Source: Loxodes magnus (lineage: Eukaryota > Ciliophora > Karyorelictea > Loxodida > Loxodidae). From it: DNA of 64,000 nucleotides. The translations under genes and the position numbers were made by a program. The stretch spans positions 868,001 through 932,000 of the forward strand of contig CAMPDV010000010.1 of the NCBI GenBank assembly GCA_946699065.1, read 5' to 3'. Below are positions 1 to 12,449 of the stretch, one piece after another. The notes under the pieces are model-generated. The model worked only from the letters and a program-made list of their open reading frames with translations, did not search any database and was not told the DNA's origin. How positions within the stretch are numbered: the stretch's first letter is position 1; every line of letters begins with the position of its first letter.

Positions 1-1054
1 GGGAAATAGTTCCTGGAGCTATTTGTACAGGACCTAATCAAATAAAAATTGCTTCTAAACTAGTTCCTCTGGTTAAATTTCTACTATTTGTATTCTGGCC
101 TTTAGCTAAGCCTTTTGCAATATTTCTAGAATACTGCTTTAAACGTGACGATTCTAAGAAAAGATTCACCATTCATGAGTTCAAAGCTCTGATAGACATT
201 CATACTCGTAAGGCAATGTTTTTCTAGACTTAGTATGCGAGGTAATCGATGAGTAAATCTAGCGGAAATAAATTAAAATCCTGGATCAAAAAATTGATTC
301 CCTATAACTTAGAGAATATAAGAAACTAAAACACTAATGAAACCTCTTAAGTTGAATCTACTAGAACTGAACCACCATCGGCTCACTTAGATCCCAAGAA
401 AAGCGAATGCGAACCATTACTTTAAGCTTAGACAGATATAATATTATAATCGCTTAAAATTAGAGAGTAAACCATATAAACTATAATGATTCCTTTTAGA
501 AAAGTTTACAAGGTAGATGTAAATTCTATTGTTAACTGGGATTTTGTTCAGCAAATAATAAACTCGGGATACTGAAGAGTCTTAGTTTACAAAGGTAATG
601 AAAATAATGTAATTGGAATTCTGTAGATAAAAGATCTGCTTCTCTTAGATAAAACCTAGAACAAGAAATTAAATGAGTATAGCTAAGTTAAGCTAAAAAT
701 TCCTTTAATAACTAAACCTTCTAAAACGCTTCTTGACATTGTGCCTTAGCTTAATAAATCTAACTGTAAAATGGCCTTGATTACTGAATCTGTAAGATTT
801 TATATTTTTAGAGTTAGAATTTGATGTACTGCATGCAAATAAAATAGGAGTTCTAAGGTGAAATATTAGGTATTGTTACTTTTAAGGATATCACTTAGTT
901 TATTATGAAAACTTCATTAAATGATGAAGAAGGCTTGGAGCTTTCGGTTAATATATCAAATCTCAGCTTTTTTGATTAAGCATCCTTACCAGAGAAGAAA
1001 GATAAGAAAAGCAAAGATAGTTTCTAGGCCTTAAACACTCAAACCAAAGAGTGA
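1..1054 (+). CDS. CNNM/ancient-conserved-domain metal transporter, 3' part
   Basis: Partial; the 5' end lies outside the window. Read in frame from base 3 with TAA/TAG as Gln. The first residues (EIVPGAICTG) match the end of the DUF21 membrane domain, followed by a hydrophobic helix (KFLLFVFWPLAKPFAIFLEY) and the FTIHEFKALIDIH segment. A long linker leads to a CBS pair: MIPFRKVYKVD, SGY-W-RVLVYKGNENNVIGIL (TGA at the W) and, after the intron, GEILGIVTFKDI. CNNM proteins are magnesium-linked membrane transporters or sensors. A 20-nt intron (792-811) must be removed to stay in frame between the CBS halves. The stop is TGA 1052-1054. The family call is strong; ion specificity cannot be read. Confidence 0.85.
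792..811 (+). other. 20-nt intron in CNNM-like gene
   Basis: Starts GTAAG and ends TTTTAG. Removing it joins ..ALITES to the second CBS segment in frame. Keeping it runs into the wrong frame before GEILGIVTFKDI. Confidence 0.85.
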
Positions 1055-2250
1055 TTTACAAATATTTTCTTTAAGAATTTAATCCAAAAACTCTATTTTC
1101 TTATCTTTCACTATAAGTGCTTATACTCAATGTTTTTAATAGCCCAATTTTCATACACTTCACAATACAGCTGAGCAAATATTAAAGTAATATCGTTCTT
1201 GCATTATGAAGTCTCAGTTACATTGATTAATTAAAAAAATAAGATTGAAAAAGACTGAAATTCTATTTAGGAAAGATCAATAAAAATGGCTAAAAGGCAT
1301 TAGAATAGCATATCAATTACTTCATAATTAAGGAGATATTAATATCACTACTTAGAAGTTTAATTTAAAGTATAAGTAAAGATAATTTATTGAATACTAA
1401 GTACTTAATCCTCTATCAGCCATCCATTTATAATCACTAATTGTATTATTAAATAAGTTGACAAAGGTAACTTACTTATTAACTAGCTGGCTATTATTTT
1501 TTCTTTAGCACAAAAATAAGAAACACTAAGTTACTCTTTTAATTATTCTTCTAATGTTCTAAGTCCATTTTTCTCTAATGTTGCATATCATATTATCTAT
1601 AGATAGTAGATAATTATATTGAGATTGGTTAAGCAAACTCTAATATTGAAGATCATAATAGACTATTATAGTATTTCAATATACTAGTATTTTATTAAGC
1701 TACTATATTATATATAGCTAATACCCTTCATATATCAGTTCAAATATATTTCTATTTAATAGTTCAATAGATTTTCTTAACGCTAAAAGCTTTATATGAA
1801 TAGATGGGATAAGTTCCATCATATCTATTTCTATAAGTTACTAAATCTTGCTTTTTATAAAGTTATCTCTTATTAAAGATGAGCAGTCTGATTATATTAT
1901 AGCTTAAATAAAAGCCTTCTATATATGATGCATATTACTTTTAGGAGTAATTTAATTGTATATCTTAGTACTTATAAGTTCTCTAAATACCATTCTTTAA
2001 TAAGTAAATCTAAACTTCTCAGCCACTATTACTCTATCAAACTTCCCTTTTTTATTCTAACTTAGGTATATTGTATTAATAGCATCTGGTAGCTTTATAA
2101 GTTTCTTTAATAAATTTGATTTGATAATATTGGATAGATTTAATGAAGAGCAGATAATCTAAGTAATAGTAAATATAATCAGCTAACTAGGAAACTAACT
2201 AAAGCTTTTAAAAGAAATCTAAGCCCCCATCAGGTATCTAAAATCAAGTG
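1055..2250. other. AT-rich intergenic spacer
   Basis: I see no sustained reading frame free of TGA and no RNA gene here. The sequence is very AT-rich with short ATTA/TATA runs. Confidence 0.5.
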
Positions 2251-3948
2251 ATGAGTTAGCAATAATAGACAGCTACTATTAGAAAGAAATAAACTAAGCA
2301 AAAGAGTGTAAAGCAAAGCCCTTAGTAAAGTGGTAATACAAGTTTTGTATCTACCTAAAAAGAGTCTATTCTTAATCTAAGCTTTAATTCTGATTTTTCA
2401 CCATTAAAGTAAGGCTAAGGAAATGCAAGGCTGAAAGAACTGTGCTAGGAGGATAAAGTAAAAGTAAGTGATTTGCTTAAAAGACTAAGAGAGGAAAAAG
2501 AGCAGAAACAATGTTTATAAGAAAAGGTTAATTAGATAGAGAGGTAAAGTGCGTAAGATCTGAATGAAATAAAGCTCCAGAATTAAAATCTGAAGTATGA
2601 TAATATAGAACTTAGTAAGAAGCTATAGAGTACACTTGAGATGTTTAGAGATTATAAAAAGTCAGTGTAAATTCAATAGTTACAAAGCTTTAAAATTCAG
2701 CAAGATAAGTAGAATAGTCTTAAAAGTAAAACTTGCAATACTGATCTTAACTTAATTTAAAATGAAGCTGAGTCCTTTAAGCAAGTTTACGAGAAATACA
2801 AGTAACATCTACATAAAAATTTGGATTTTTATTAATAGAAATCTACTCAGACTGTCAATGAAATTGCTATTTAAACTGATTTTCCGAAGGAATAAAATAT
2901 AAGTAATAATATTCCACAATCTTCACTTTAAATTTCTTAGTTACTTTATGAAGATTCCTCTAGAATGTATTCATAAACACCTTAATAAATGATTGGTTCG
3001 TCAAATAAGCTTGATTTATAGTCTAAGCAAAATAAGTAAAATAACTCTCCTAGTAAATAAGCAGCTGAAGAAATTAAAAGTCTTAGAAAAGAAATGGACT
3101 TTCTACAGGAAAGTTTGAGGAACTTGAATATAGAATCAAGTAATTTACAAGCTTCAACTTTATCACCATTTATCTTATCCCAATTAGCACAATAACATCC
3201 AAGAAATTCTAACTGCCATGAAAATTTTTGAATGTAAAAGCAAGCACAACCACCTAAATTTAATTAAAATGAAAGTTTAGAAGAACAAAATTTAAAATCA
3301 GATCATAGTTAAGATATTTTGGACACGATTAATCAGAGTGCGCTCAAAACTGAAAGCGATTAGTCAGGAGATGAAAGTAATAATTAGGATAATAAAATTC
3401 ACGTAAGGAAAGTTAGCTTTAAAAATGAGATTTAAATTATACCTGAATCTAAATATGAGGATATTGATTTTCTATAGAGTGAAGAAGTTAGTTAGTCTTC
3501 CCTATAGGAAGAAAAAAAAGAGTCTTAAATCCCATTATAATAAAAATTGACAAATAAGATAAATAACAATGTTAAAGAGTCAAATAAAGAAAAAGAATAA
3601 TAGGAATTTTAGATTTAGACTCATTCTAAAGCTCATAATTTGTAATCATTTAACAAGGCATAAACAAACAAAAACGAATAAATTCATAAAAAATAAGAAA
3701 CTGTCTAATCCATTAAAAAATAAGAGTAAAAGCCAGATGAAAGTAAAGCTTAAGAATTCAACGATTAATTTTACGAAGATCAATTACTTTATTTATTGAA
3801 CGAAATAGAGGAACCTTAGGTTTCACGAAAATTAAGTTTCAATAATGTAGGTATAAATAATAACATCAATAATCCTAAAATTAACTAAGTTAGATAGGTT
3901 GCAACTATAAATAGAAATCAGAATAATAAAGACAAAAAGCTAGAATGA
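2251..3948 (+). CDS. Gln/Asn-rich coiled-coil protein, unknown function
   Basis: 565 residues in one uninterrupted code-27 frame. ATG 2251 opens MSQQQQTATIRKKQ, where the Gln run is written TAG CAA TAA TAG, and TGA 3946 closes ..KDKKLE. Residues about 70-170 are heptad-like (SDLLKRLREEKEQKQ, then DLNEIKLQNQNLKYDNIEL), with another coil near EEIKSLRKEMDFLQESLRNL. The rest is low-complexity Ser/Asn/Gln with acidic stretches. One in-frame TGA (ENFWMQK) is read as Trp. I recognise no catalytic or membrane segment. A cytoskeletal or basal-body role would be a guess from the coiled coil alone. Confidence 0.8.
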
Positions 3949-4602
3949 TAAGCAAAACATATAATCTGCTAAAATAACTAATTCATTACTCGTTTTAAAA
4001 TTGAAGAGCTATTTTAAAAATTTTTTATAAGATTTCTAAGCAAATGGTTAAATAATTTATTTAAAAGGTAGAATTTCCAATTTAAATTAAATTTGCACTT
4101 TAATTTTACTTTTTATATGTTAAAGCTATAAGAATATAGAATATAGATAATGTTCTAATCGCTAACTTTAGCTGGCAGTTAATAATTATAAAAAATGAGT
4201 AGTCTTTTTAAAGAGGGGAAAAGCAAACAATTTATTTATGGTATGAAAATTATTGCTAAAATGTTTATACTTTAGCATAATTGAATTTAGTTATCGTATA
4301 AATTGTACATAGATATACTAAGATAATTTTATAGTAAGACTTCTTAAAAGTATTATATAGTGAATTAGAAGCGGGATAGTAAATAAAAGCCACATATATT
4401 AGCTCTAATTCAGAAATAGAAACTTTTACAACCAGTTAACATTCTTCACCTCAATGTCTTGATTAAATTAGAAGCTGAATATTATAATTATCTATTACAT
4501 TCAATTTTGTTAAAGGCCTTTGTAAACTTGAATTCTATACATGGGCAATTTAAACCATTAACTTAATATATTTGATAATTAAATCAAAGTTATCAAATAA
4601 AA
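3949..4602. other. AT-rich intergenic spacer
   Basis: Nothing recognisable between the two forward genes. Confidence 0.5.
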
Positions 4603-6003
4603 ATGCAAAATTCATAGGAAAGCTATCAGAGAGAAGGAGTTAAATACAATAATTGACTATGGATGAAATACTAGGTTCAAGCTAAGATATTCTTCATAAT
4701 TTTTTAAGGCTCCTGATTTCTATAACTAGTTATTATTTTATCATCAGCAACTATAGTTGCTTATCTTGAATAATGAATCATGCTGGGATTGTAAGGATTT
4801 TTTCTCTGCAACTGGTTCTTTATAATAAAATTCACACTGTAATTAAACTTCTTTTGATGCAGCAAAATTTGGTACTTTTTATACTGCTTTTTTATAATAG
4901 GATTCTCAAGTGTATCAGGATATTTTTAGTATGTATTTATGTATGCTGAATCAGATCTAGATGATGTATGAAATGCGTGGAATATAATTGCTTTCTTTCT
5001 AATTGCTTTACAAAAGTTACTATATTTTTCTATTTATGGAGGACTGCTTGCATATTAGCTTAATTGTAGCAAAGAAACAAGCCTAGAATAGTAGAAAATA
5101 ATTGAAACTTCAAATTATAGTGAAAATGCTATTTTTTACAAGAAAGAAGATCTTTAAGCTTCTTACCATTATTAATAAACATCTTAAATAGATTTTATTG
5201 TTTCCCTTATCTTAATTAAATAGAATGCTAGTAGACTCTTAAATGTAAGGTTAGGCATATTTAAGCTCTGTATATCAATTTCTTTTTCTATATAACATAT
5301 TCTAAAATTTAACCTTTAAGCATGCTTAAGCCTTTTGCCACCCTTAATCGAGTTTTTTGTGAAAGATATTTTATTTGGGCCATTATATTATTAAAATTAA
5401 GCTAAATCAGCATTGCTCAGTTTCTTATATTTTTATAGATAAAAATATTTTTATCTTAATAAAGAGAAAGCTCTTTATAAGCACTATTGATAGTAAGCTA
5501 TTTTAGAAGTGAAATACTAGTCTAATATATTTGAATAACTATTTCTTATATTGGTATGAATATACGAAGAGCTTGCTTTTATATTTGAGATAGCTTAATA
5601 TTTATTAATTATTCACGAATTTATCACCTATTTAGACTGTATCATAGTAATAGCACTATTTATTAATATAACTCCTTAGAATTTAATTTATTTAAGCATG
5701 CTCCCATATTTTTCTATTTTAGTTGATTCACTACATTAAATTATCTTAACTATTACTATTTATAAGTATTAGACCCTGCTGTTTGCTAGAGGTAAGTTAT
5801 AATTAACTCAGCAAACCAAGCAGTTCAAGTATATTCTTATTGATTCCTGTAAAATACCGTCCAATTATATCTCAGACTTATAAACATCTTATTGCTTTTT
5901 TATTTATATGATGGTCTTTTGACCATTTTCATAATTTATCTATTCAGCACAATAGTTAATTCTTATAAACCGCCAAGCCTTTTAGAATATATAAAGTAAC
6001 TGA
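4603..6003 (+). CDS. Polytopic membrane protein, unknown family
   Basis: 466 residues from ATG 4603 to TGA 6001, one exon. About eight to ten hydrophobic segments are visible: IIFQGSWFLQLVIILSSATI near residue 30, GFFLCNWFFIIKF, WYFLYCFFIIGF, IIAFFLIALQKLLYFSIYGG, FKLCISISFSI, then from about residue 280 LFLILVWIYEELAFIFEIA, LDCIIVIALFINI and a late CFFIYMMVFWPFS. Charged loops lie at about 155-200 and 235-265. Eight in-frame TGAs are read as Trp, reasonable for a membrane protein. There is no intron and no recognisable transporter signature. TAA lies three codons before the TGA, so it is read as Gln. Family unknown; that it is a real membrane protein gene is fairly sure. Confidence 0.75.
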
Positions 6004-6231
6004 ATTAAACTTATGAATACTAAACAAAATACAGTCCTTAAAATAGATGGAATAAATATCTTATTATGCTTTAGTGTTTTACTTTAGTCAAAATTATGTA
6101 GTTATATTTATGAAGTATAGTAAGATACTTAATACTATCTGTGATAAGTAAGTTATACTTATAATGAAGATCTTTATATAAGCTTTAAATCTATAAATAT
6201 ATTAAATTTTTGTTTGTATTCTTCATGGTTT

Positions 6232-8394
6232 TCACTAAAACTTGTTAGGACTGTTCTGCTAACTATACTTCAACTGCTAATACCACTATGGCACCTTTAC
6301 TGGTGTTTGCTGAAGAGAGAAATTCTTTTATGAAAACTGTTTCTGAGTACTTTGAAGTCCTGACAACGTCTTTCCTGGAGCATCTTGTGCTACCATTGTC
6401 AAAGCATCATAAATCATTTCTAACTTAGGTCTTTATGATTTAAGTTTGGATAACTCAATTTCAAGATTAGCGTATCTTTTTCTTATTGCATCTAACTCTT
6501 ATTGATAAGATGTAATTTATTATTGATACTTCATCAAATCTTACTTTTATTGTGCTATAATTCCGTCCTTTTATTGGATTTACTAGATTAGATATTAATA
6601 AGGCTAAGATGTATTTTAAAGCATTGACTTGTTTGTTTCTAGTTCAGAATTTTAAGAATGTATATATTTTTCTAATTCTGTTATCTACTTCTTCAATTCT
6701 TCTACCTCCATGGTTTTAGCTCTTAGCTAGGCAGCTAATTGCAAACTTTATTAGATTCTTCTCTTTGCAGTAGTTGGCATTTATTTTTCTAGCATATCAC
6801 TGTCAAGCTCTTAAATTGCAAGATCTAATTATTTTTCAATATCCTCATATTACTTAAGTTATTCAGTTGTAAGCATTAACTTTGCACGGTATTCAGCTAA
6901 CTCTTCCTTGTTTTATGTAGTTAATTTGACGCATTCTTACTTTAAGACTTCCACCTACTCTTGATAAGATTCATTTGAAACTTTCAATTCTTTTATATTC
7001 CTTAATGCTTACTCATAGTTTGCTTATAGTAAATCAAACTTCTCTTATTTAATTTTCAACTATGATTTTATATCTGAACTGTAATCCTCGGATGTTCTTT
7101 TGAATTAAAGGAATTCCATCTATAGTTCCTCGTAAGCTGATTCTTTATCCTTCAATTAAGTTTCAAACTTTTAAGATCTTTATTCAGCTTCATCTCTAGT
7201 GTCTTTTAAATAACGCTCCTTTTGCTCATGTATTTCTTATAGTGTATCTTTGGCATATTTCAACTCTCTTGAATGGTTCTCTCTCATTTATTATAACTCA
7301 TTCTAAAATTTCTCCTCCAGATTATTTGTTTTTTCAGTCTTTGTATCAAGCAAACGGTCTAAGTATGTTTGAGATTATTATTTTACATTTGTTAGCTCTT
7401 TGTTCAATCTTTCATTATAGTCCTCTAAACTAGACTTCTTATCTATTAGCATAGCATTTTCCTTAGTTAAGAAGTTTTTATCTTAGATCACCAAGTCTAA
7501 TTCTTACCTTAATCTTTATATTTCTTTCTAGAGCTCATCTCGCTAAGCAGTGGTACTTCCAATTACTTGTGCTTGAGTAGCTGTTTACTTTCTTAGCATA
7601 TCTAATTCTTCTTCCTCTCGCTTATAATTTATGGTTAACTAATCGTATCTATTAGCCTTTTATTCCATATTAGAAAGATTTTACTATAATCTATAAACTT
7701 CTTCCTCTAGATTTTTATTCCTTTTTTCAGCTAATTCTAACCTTTTTTACAAATCACTATTTCTTTCTTCCCAAGCCTTATTTTAAAATGTGAAATCTCT
7801 CATAATTTTCTCGTATTTCTCCTGAACTTCTTAGTAAATCTGCTGTACTTATAAAAACTCATTCTTATACCTTTCTTCACTATTCTTATGCTTCATTACT
7901 AATTCATATACTTTTATTTATACTCATTCTGATATTGATGTTAACTCTTCTGGCTATTGTTTTAGTCTGTTATAATCCATCTATGGGATTAGCATTACTG
8001 ATAGACTTTCCTTTAAAAAGTCCATTTTCTATTTGAGAAGAGGAGCTTCCTGCTCATATTTCCTCTGAAGAGTTCTGATTGCTTGTATCTCTTCATTGTT
8101 CTTTTCCTGATATTGCTTAAACTCATTACGAAACTACTGCTTTTAAATCTCAATCCTATCTAGCAGTTCTTCTCTTTCCTACAGGGTTATTTTTAATCTC
8201 AATTCCATGTCCTTTAATCTTACATCTTATTCTTTAGAAACTCTGAAAGAGGACAGCTGGCCTGATTTAGAAACATCAAACTCTGAATCTGATTCTGAAA
8301 CCGTTAAATTTCCCATCTCGAGTGCTAACAGATCCTGCTCAGTAAAATGAGACATGGGAATGTTAAGTTCTTGCATTAAGTCTTAAGCATACAT
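6232..8394 (-). CDS. PIBF1: PIBF1/CEP90 centriolar-satellite and basal-body protein
   Basis: 720-residue coiled-coil protein in one exon, ATG at 8394, TGA at 6234-6232. Almost the whole chain is heptad-rich. The C-terminal part carries the PIBF1 signature: TTAKRRIQQSLQLAAQ at about residue 540, QPYQYLIQQIQQKDGIIAQQ, and a LEIELSKLK / LEMIYDALTMVAQD block. In animals PIBF1 (CEP90) acts at centriolar satellites and distal appendages and is needed for ciliogenesis. The length is close to the family's. One in-frame TGA near residue 160 (ISEW) is read as Trp. The last codons are TTT TAG TGA, so a Gln-type TAG directly precedes the terminator. The start is the first ATG of the open frame. Confidence 0.88.
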
Positions 8395-9944
8395 TTAAGA
8401 ATAAATTATTAGTATTATATATAAAATGCTAAGAAATTCATCTCTATCTTTATATTTACTTCATTAGCTATTATCCTATTCTTTACTTCTAGCTTTATTA
8501 TCTTACATTAGTATGATGGTATTTAAGATTTTACCTTGATAACATAAGAGTTATCCTTTAATTTCGAGGACGAATTTTTCATCTGTCTTCAATTGTAAGC
8601 AAAACTAAACAGCTTAGTTAATCTTAACAAGTAATGAAGTTAATGATTATATAATACTAATTAGGGCTATATTGAAAGAAGATGCTAACTTAAATAATAA
8701 TAAACTTAATTTTCATTTCTCATAAAAGAATTACTCAACTTCAGCGATTAAATGCTATATAAGCAAATTATAATGAAATTAAAGCCTCTTTTATGAAACG
8801 TAAGCCAATAAATAAAATCAGCTAAATTTTGATATCTCTTTTATAATAACTAGCTTTAATCTTTATTGAACGAATTTATGTAAAGCTTATTTGTAACTAT
8901 TGAATCTTCTTAGCTTTCTAATTTAAATTGTTTATTTAGAAATATCTCTAGTTATGTTAATAAAGCTACTCTATCAGTTTATTAGATATCTTTATAGTTT
9001 TTAACTTAAAAATAATTTAAATTAGGATTGCTATATATACATAGATGCAATTACTCCTTACATTATCTCTAAACTTTTAATCATAGACAAAATATTTTTT
9101 CCTTTTACTAAGATTTCTAGAAAATATTCAAAAAGTGACTTAAGCCTGTTTTCTAAATTTTATCGTTATATCTATTAATTATAAATAAGACTCACTACAA
9201 TAAAATAATGATACTACTATAATAAATACTCCCCTTAGTATATTGATTACTACTATAGCAATAAATATTATTTATAAAGGTTTTCCTTTAACTTTATGTA
9301 TCCAACATACTAAGATCTTAAGCTACTTTATCAGTTTATTTCTACTGTTTAAATTTACCTATTTAGATAGTATAGCATTGCTATACTATAAATTATATCT
9401 TAAATGCTTTATCTCATTTCATTTCTAATTACGATACTTTTAAGTGGCCTTATGTCTATTTTATTGTAATATATCATAATTGACCAAATACTCTTAACTA
9501 TAAACTTAGACTTAATACTCTAATAATATTCATATTGATAGCAGTCTTTTAATTAGAAGTAACAGGCTGATTAGCAAAATAAGCAAGTTATAAAGTAAGA
9601 TATATAATAAAGCTTGCTTAGTAATAGCAGTGAAACTATAATTATTTAAAATCTAAGATATAAGATATAAGCACCTTATTAAAATTTATAGATTAGATTA
9701 ACTGTTAATCTATATCTAATATCTAGCTGCTTCTTTATTAGGATATAAAGGGAATATGCTAAACTATATAAACCTTTAATATTAAAGTATTTATTTAGAA
9801 ATAGAAAGTAATATGATATTATGGTTAATCACTTACAAGGCTTTAACTTAATACTAGATTAAAACATAATGAGTAATGGGTACATTTTGTAGTATGCATA
9901 ATTTAATTGGAATATATTAATTTAAGCAAACCAATTATAAATAA
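8395..9944. other. AT-rich intergenic spacer before tRNA gene
   Basis: No supported coding sequence. Short open stretches such as 9243-9428 are AT-rich translations without a conserved pattern. Confidence 0.5.
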
Positions 9945-10018
9945 GGTCGCATAGCTCAGCTGGTTAGAGCGCTGTGCTAATAACGCAGAGGTCGTGAGTT
10001 CGAGACTCACTGTGACCA
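9945..10018 (+). tRNA. tRNA-Ile (anticodon AAT)
   Basis: Cloverleaf readable by eye. Acceptor 9945-9951 pairs with 10011-10017 (one G-T), the discriminator is A10018, the D arm is GCTCAGCTGGTTAGAGC, the anticodon stem is CTGTG/CGCAG with loop CTAATAA, and the T arm carries GGTCG..GTTCGAGAC. The anticodon AAT decodes Ile. CCA is not encoded. Five T's at 10019-10023 form a typical RNA polymerase III terminator. No intron. Confidence 0.96.
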
Positions 10019-10023
10019 TTTTT
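10019..10023 (+). terminator. Pol III T-run terminator of tRNA-Ile
   Basis: TTTTT directly follows the discriminator base, as at eukaryotic tRNA genes. Confidence 0.8.
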
Positions 10024-10133
10024 ATATAATAGTAACAAGTTTTGTAAAGATATTAAGTTATGAAGAAGCTAAGCTAGATAGTGTTACAAAATAAAATTAT
10101 AATAAAATTAAAAATGCAATTAAAGTATTTTCC

Positions 10134-11693
10134 TCATTTTTTCTTTTTCTTTCCCATTCCCTTTTTAACCTTCTTTTTAACTTTAGGAATAGGAGGAAGT
10201 GGAACTCTCAATCCGTTATCTACTGGTTTAGTTTCAGTATGTGGTGAATAAATACATAAGTCACTCCTTATATTACTAAGCTCTTAAATTTCTTCCTCTG
10301 ACAAGTTTTTTATCTTCCTTATATCTAAATATTTCAAATTTGTGCATTACTTAACTAATTAAGACAACCAATAGAAGCTAACTTCTCCTATATTACAAAT
10401 TTCTAGTTCAGTTAGAGATTTTTACTCTGCTAAATATTTTAACCCAAAGTCTCCTAAACCAATCAAGCCTCCTAGTTTTAGGCCTTTAAGTTACAAGAAT
10501 CCTTAAGAGGAAATTTAAATATGTTTTTCTTAGTCAAACATTTTCATCATTCCTTAGTCACCTATATTTTTACAGCCAGTCATGTGCAGTTATCTTAACT
10601 AAGAGCACGAAAATAGAGAGTCGCATAGATTGTCTGTTATACTTTACTGATCAAGAAAATTCATTTTCAAGTATTCCAAGCTTTTACTTTTTTTCTCCAC
10701 TAAATGACCAAGTCCATTATCTGTAAGTTGCTTTAACCCACTGATATTCAAACTTCTAATTAAGTTTTTACTATTAGCAAGAGATTTTATACCAAGATCT
10801 GTTATTTTATCACAGAATGAAATTTCAATTTCTTCTAAGCTAGAAATTTAAGTACTCAAATACTCCAGAGAAGAGTCAGTAACAGCTTATGGGCATTTGT
10901 TCATTTTTAGAGACATAATATGCTTACAGTTATCAGCAATATCTTTAACAGCTTATTCTCCCAAGCTGTTATTTCATGAAATATCTATTTTATAAAGTTA
11001 TCTGCACTGCTAAGTTAATTTGGTAAAAGCTTCCTGGGAAATGTTTATTCCTCTTAATGAAATCTCTTTTAAGTTTGGAGCATAATCTCCAATTTTAAAC
11101 AGAAACTCATCACGCAGCCACCAATGCTATTCAACATTCAATGACTATACTTCTGGATTTTTTAGCACCTCTGCTAGACGAGCTTCTGTTAGTACAGATT
11201 ATGGTTACCCAGGTTTTCATGTCTTTTTGAAAATGGAATCTTGAAATTTTTTTTCTAATACTGGGTGTTTTTCAGGACCAATTATAGCATGTGCAGGACG
11301 AACAGATGAAAAGCTGGATAAGCTTGGGTTCGACCTAATAGATTATTCTACTAAAGTCTAATGACTAGCTGTACTTAAACTAGCAGTACTCAACTTTTGC
11401 ATCCTAGTATCAGGTAATTTGTAATTCGTTCAGAAGTTTTCTTTTTTATGCTAAATGCCCATAGTTCTAACTTGTAACTCTTTCTACTCAGTCAATTATC
11501 TCCAGCTCTAAGTTCTTTAACTAATTTGTTCTAAACCTTCTATTCTCGTTGATTAGGATGACGAAAGAGGTCTCACTGATAATCCTCTAGGTGCAGTCTA
11601 AATTTATTTTTAGTAGTGAAATTCTGAATTGCTATAGTCTTTGGGAGTATATTTCTTATATCTCGCAGATTCTAGAAAAGCGGGATAATTCAT
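10134..11693 (-). CDS. Leucine-rich-repeat protein, FBXL/AMN1-like repeats
   Basis: 519 residues, one exon, ATG 11693, TGA 10136-10134. The N-terminal ~190 residues are Ser/Gln-rich and irregular. From about residue 230 come cysteine-containing LRRs of the F-box/AMN1 type: LKEISLRGINIS, LYKIDISWNNSLGEQAVKDI, IMSLKMNKCPQAVTDSSLEY, LEEIEISFCDKITDLGIKSL, SLNISGLKQLTDNGLGHL, LRQLHMTGCKNIGDQGM, LKGLKLGGLIGLGDFGLKYL. The tail is strikingly basic (VKKKVKKGMGKKKKK). I see no clear F-box at the N-terminus. The repeat type is common in SCF adaptors and axonemal LRR proteins, so the repeats do not fix the function. Confidence 0.85.
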
Positions 11694-12449
11694 AGAGCAT
11701 CATCCAATAAGAGAATTATGTTACCTTCAATGTTATTATCTATCCTAGAAATACATTGTAACTTATTATTTTAATAGTAACTAAACTTATTTTCTACTAT
11801 TCACTCTTTTGTTTAATTTAACACTTATCACTATTTATTAGCCCTATTTACTTTAACTGTCTCTATTTCTTAGTTTAGTCTTGAATTAGGTTTGTTTTAT
11901 CACATCTCTTTAATCTTGGTACTAATTATAGAAATTAATAAGGATATTATATAATATACTAATGAGGCTTCATGTAACTATAAGTTGATATGATGAGTTT
12001 TATTAAGCATTGTATTTATTAAGCTAAAGAGGCTTTAATATTTATTATTTACTTATTTGCTTATTAGAATCAGCTTTAGGCTAATTATAGGATAATAGTC
12101 TTGGTTTAGTTTAAAGCTAGTATATTAAAGAAGTATTAAGAGCATATTAAAGATTAGAATTTTAATTATTTTATTATAAATGCATTTCATCTCTTTTTCT
12201 TAGACTTAAATTATCCAAATTTATAGAAGTTAAGTTTTCTTTTTTGCACTGAAAGCCTTACATTTGAGATTGTTTGCTATCATTAATATAAAAAACCTTA
12301 ATTGATATAATGATAGAAAGTATAAGTTAATGATAACCTTAAAGTGGCTTCTTTAGGCTGTATTACTAGTGATTGGTTGTCTGATTGATTATTAAAGATG
12401 ATAGCTATTAGATTATTTAATTAAGGTTTATTTATCCATTTTAAATAAA
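11694..12449. other. Intergenic spacer between divergent genes
   Basis: Separates the starts of the LRR gene (-) and IFT56 (+), so it should hold both promoters. I recognise no conserved element. Confidence 0.5.

Noticed and set aside
9243-9428. 61-residue ORF between PIBF1 and the tRNA
   Set aside because: Composition-driven; no motif and very AT-rich.
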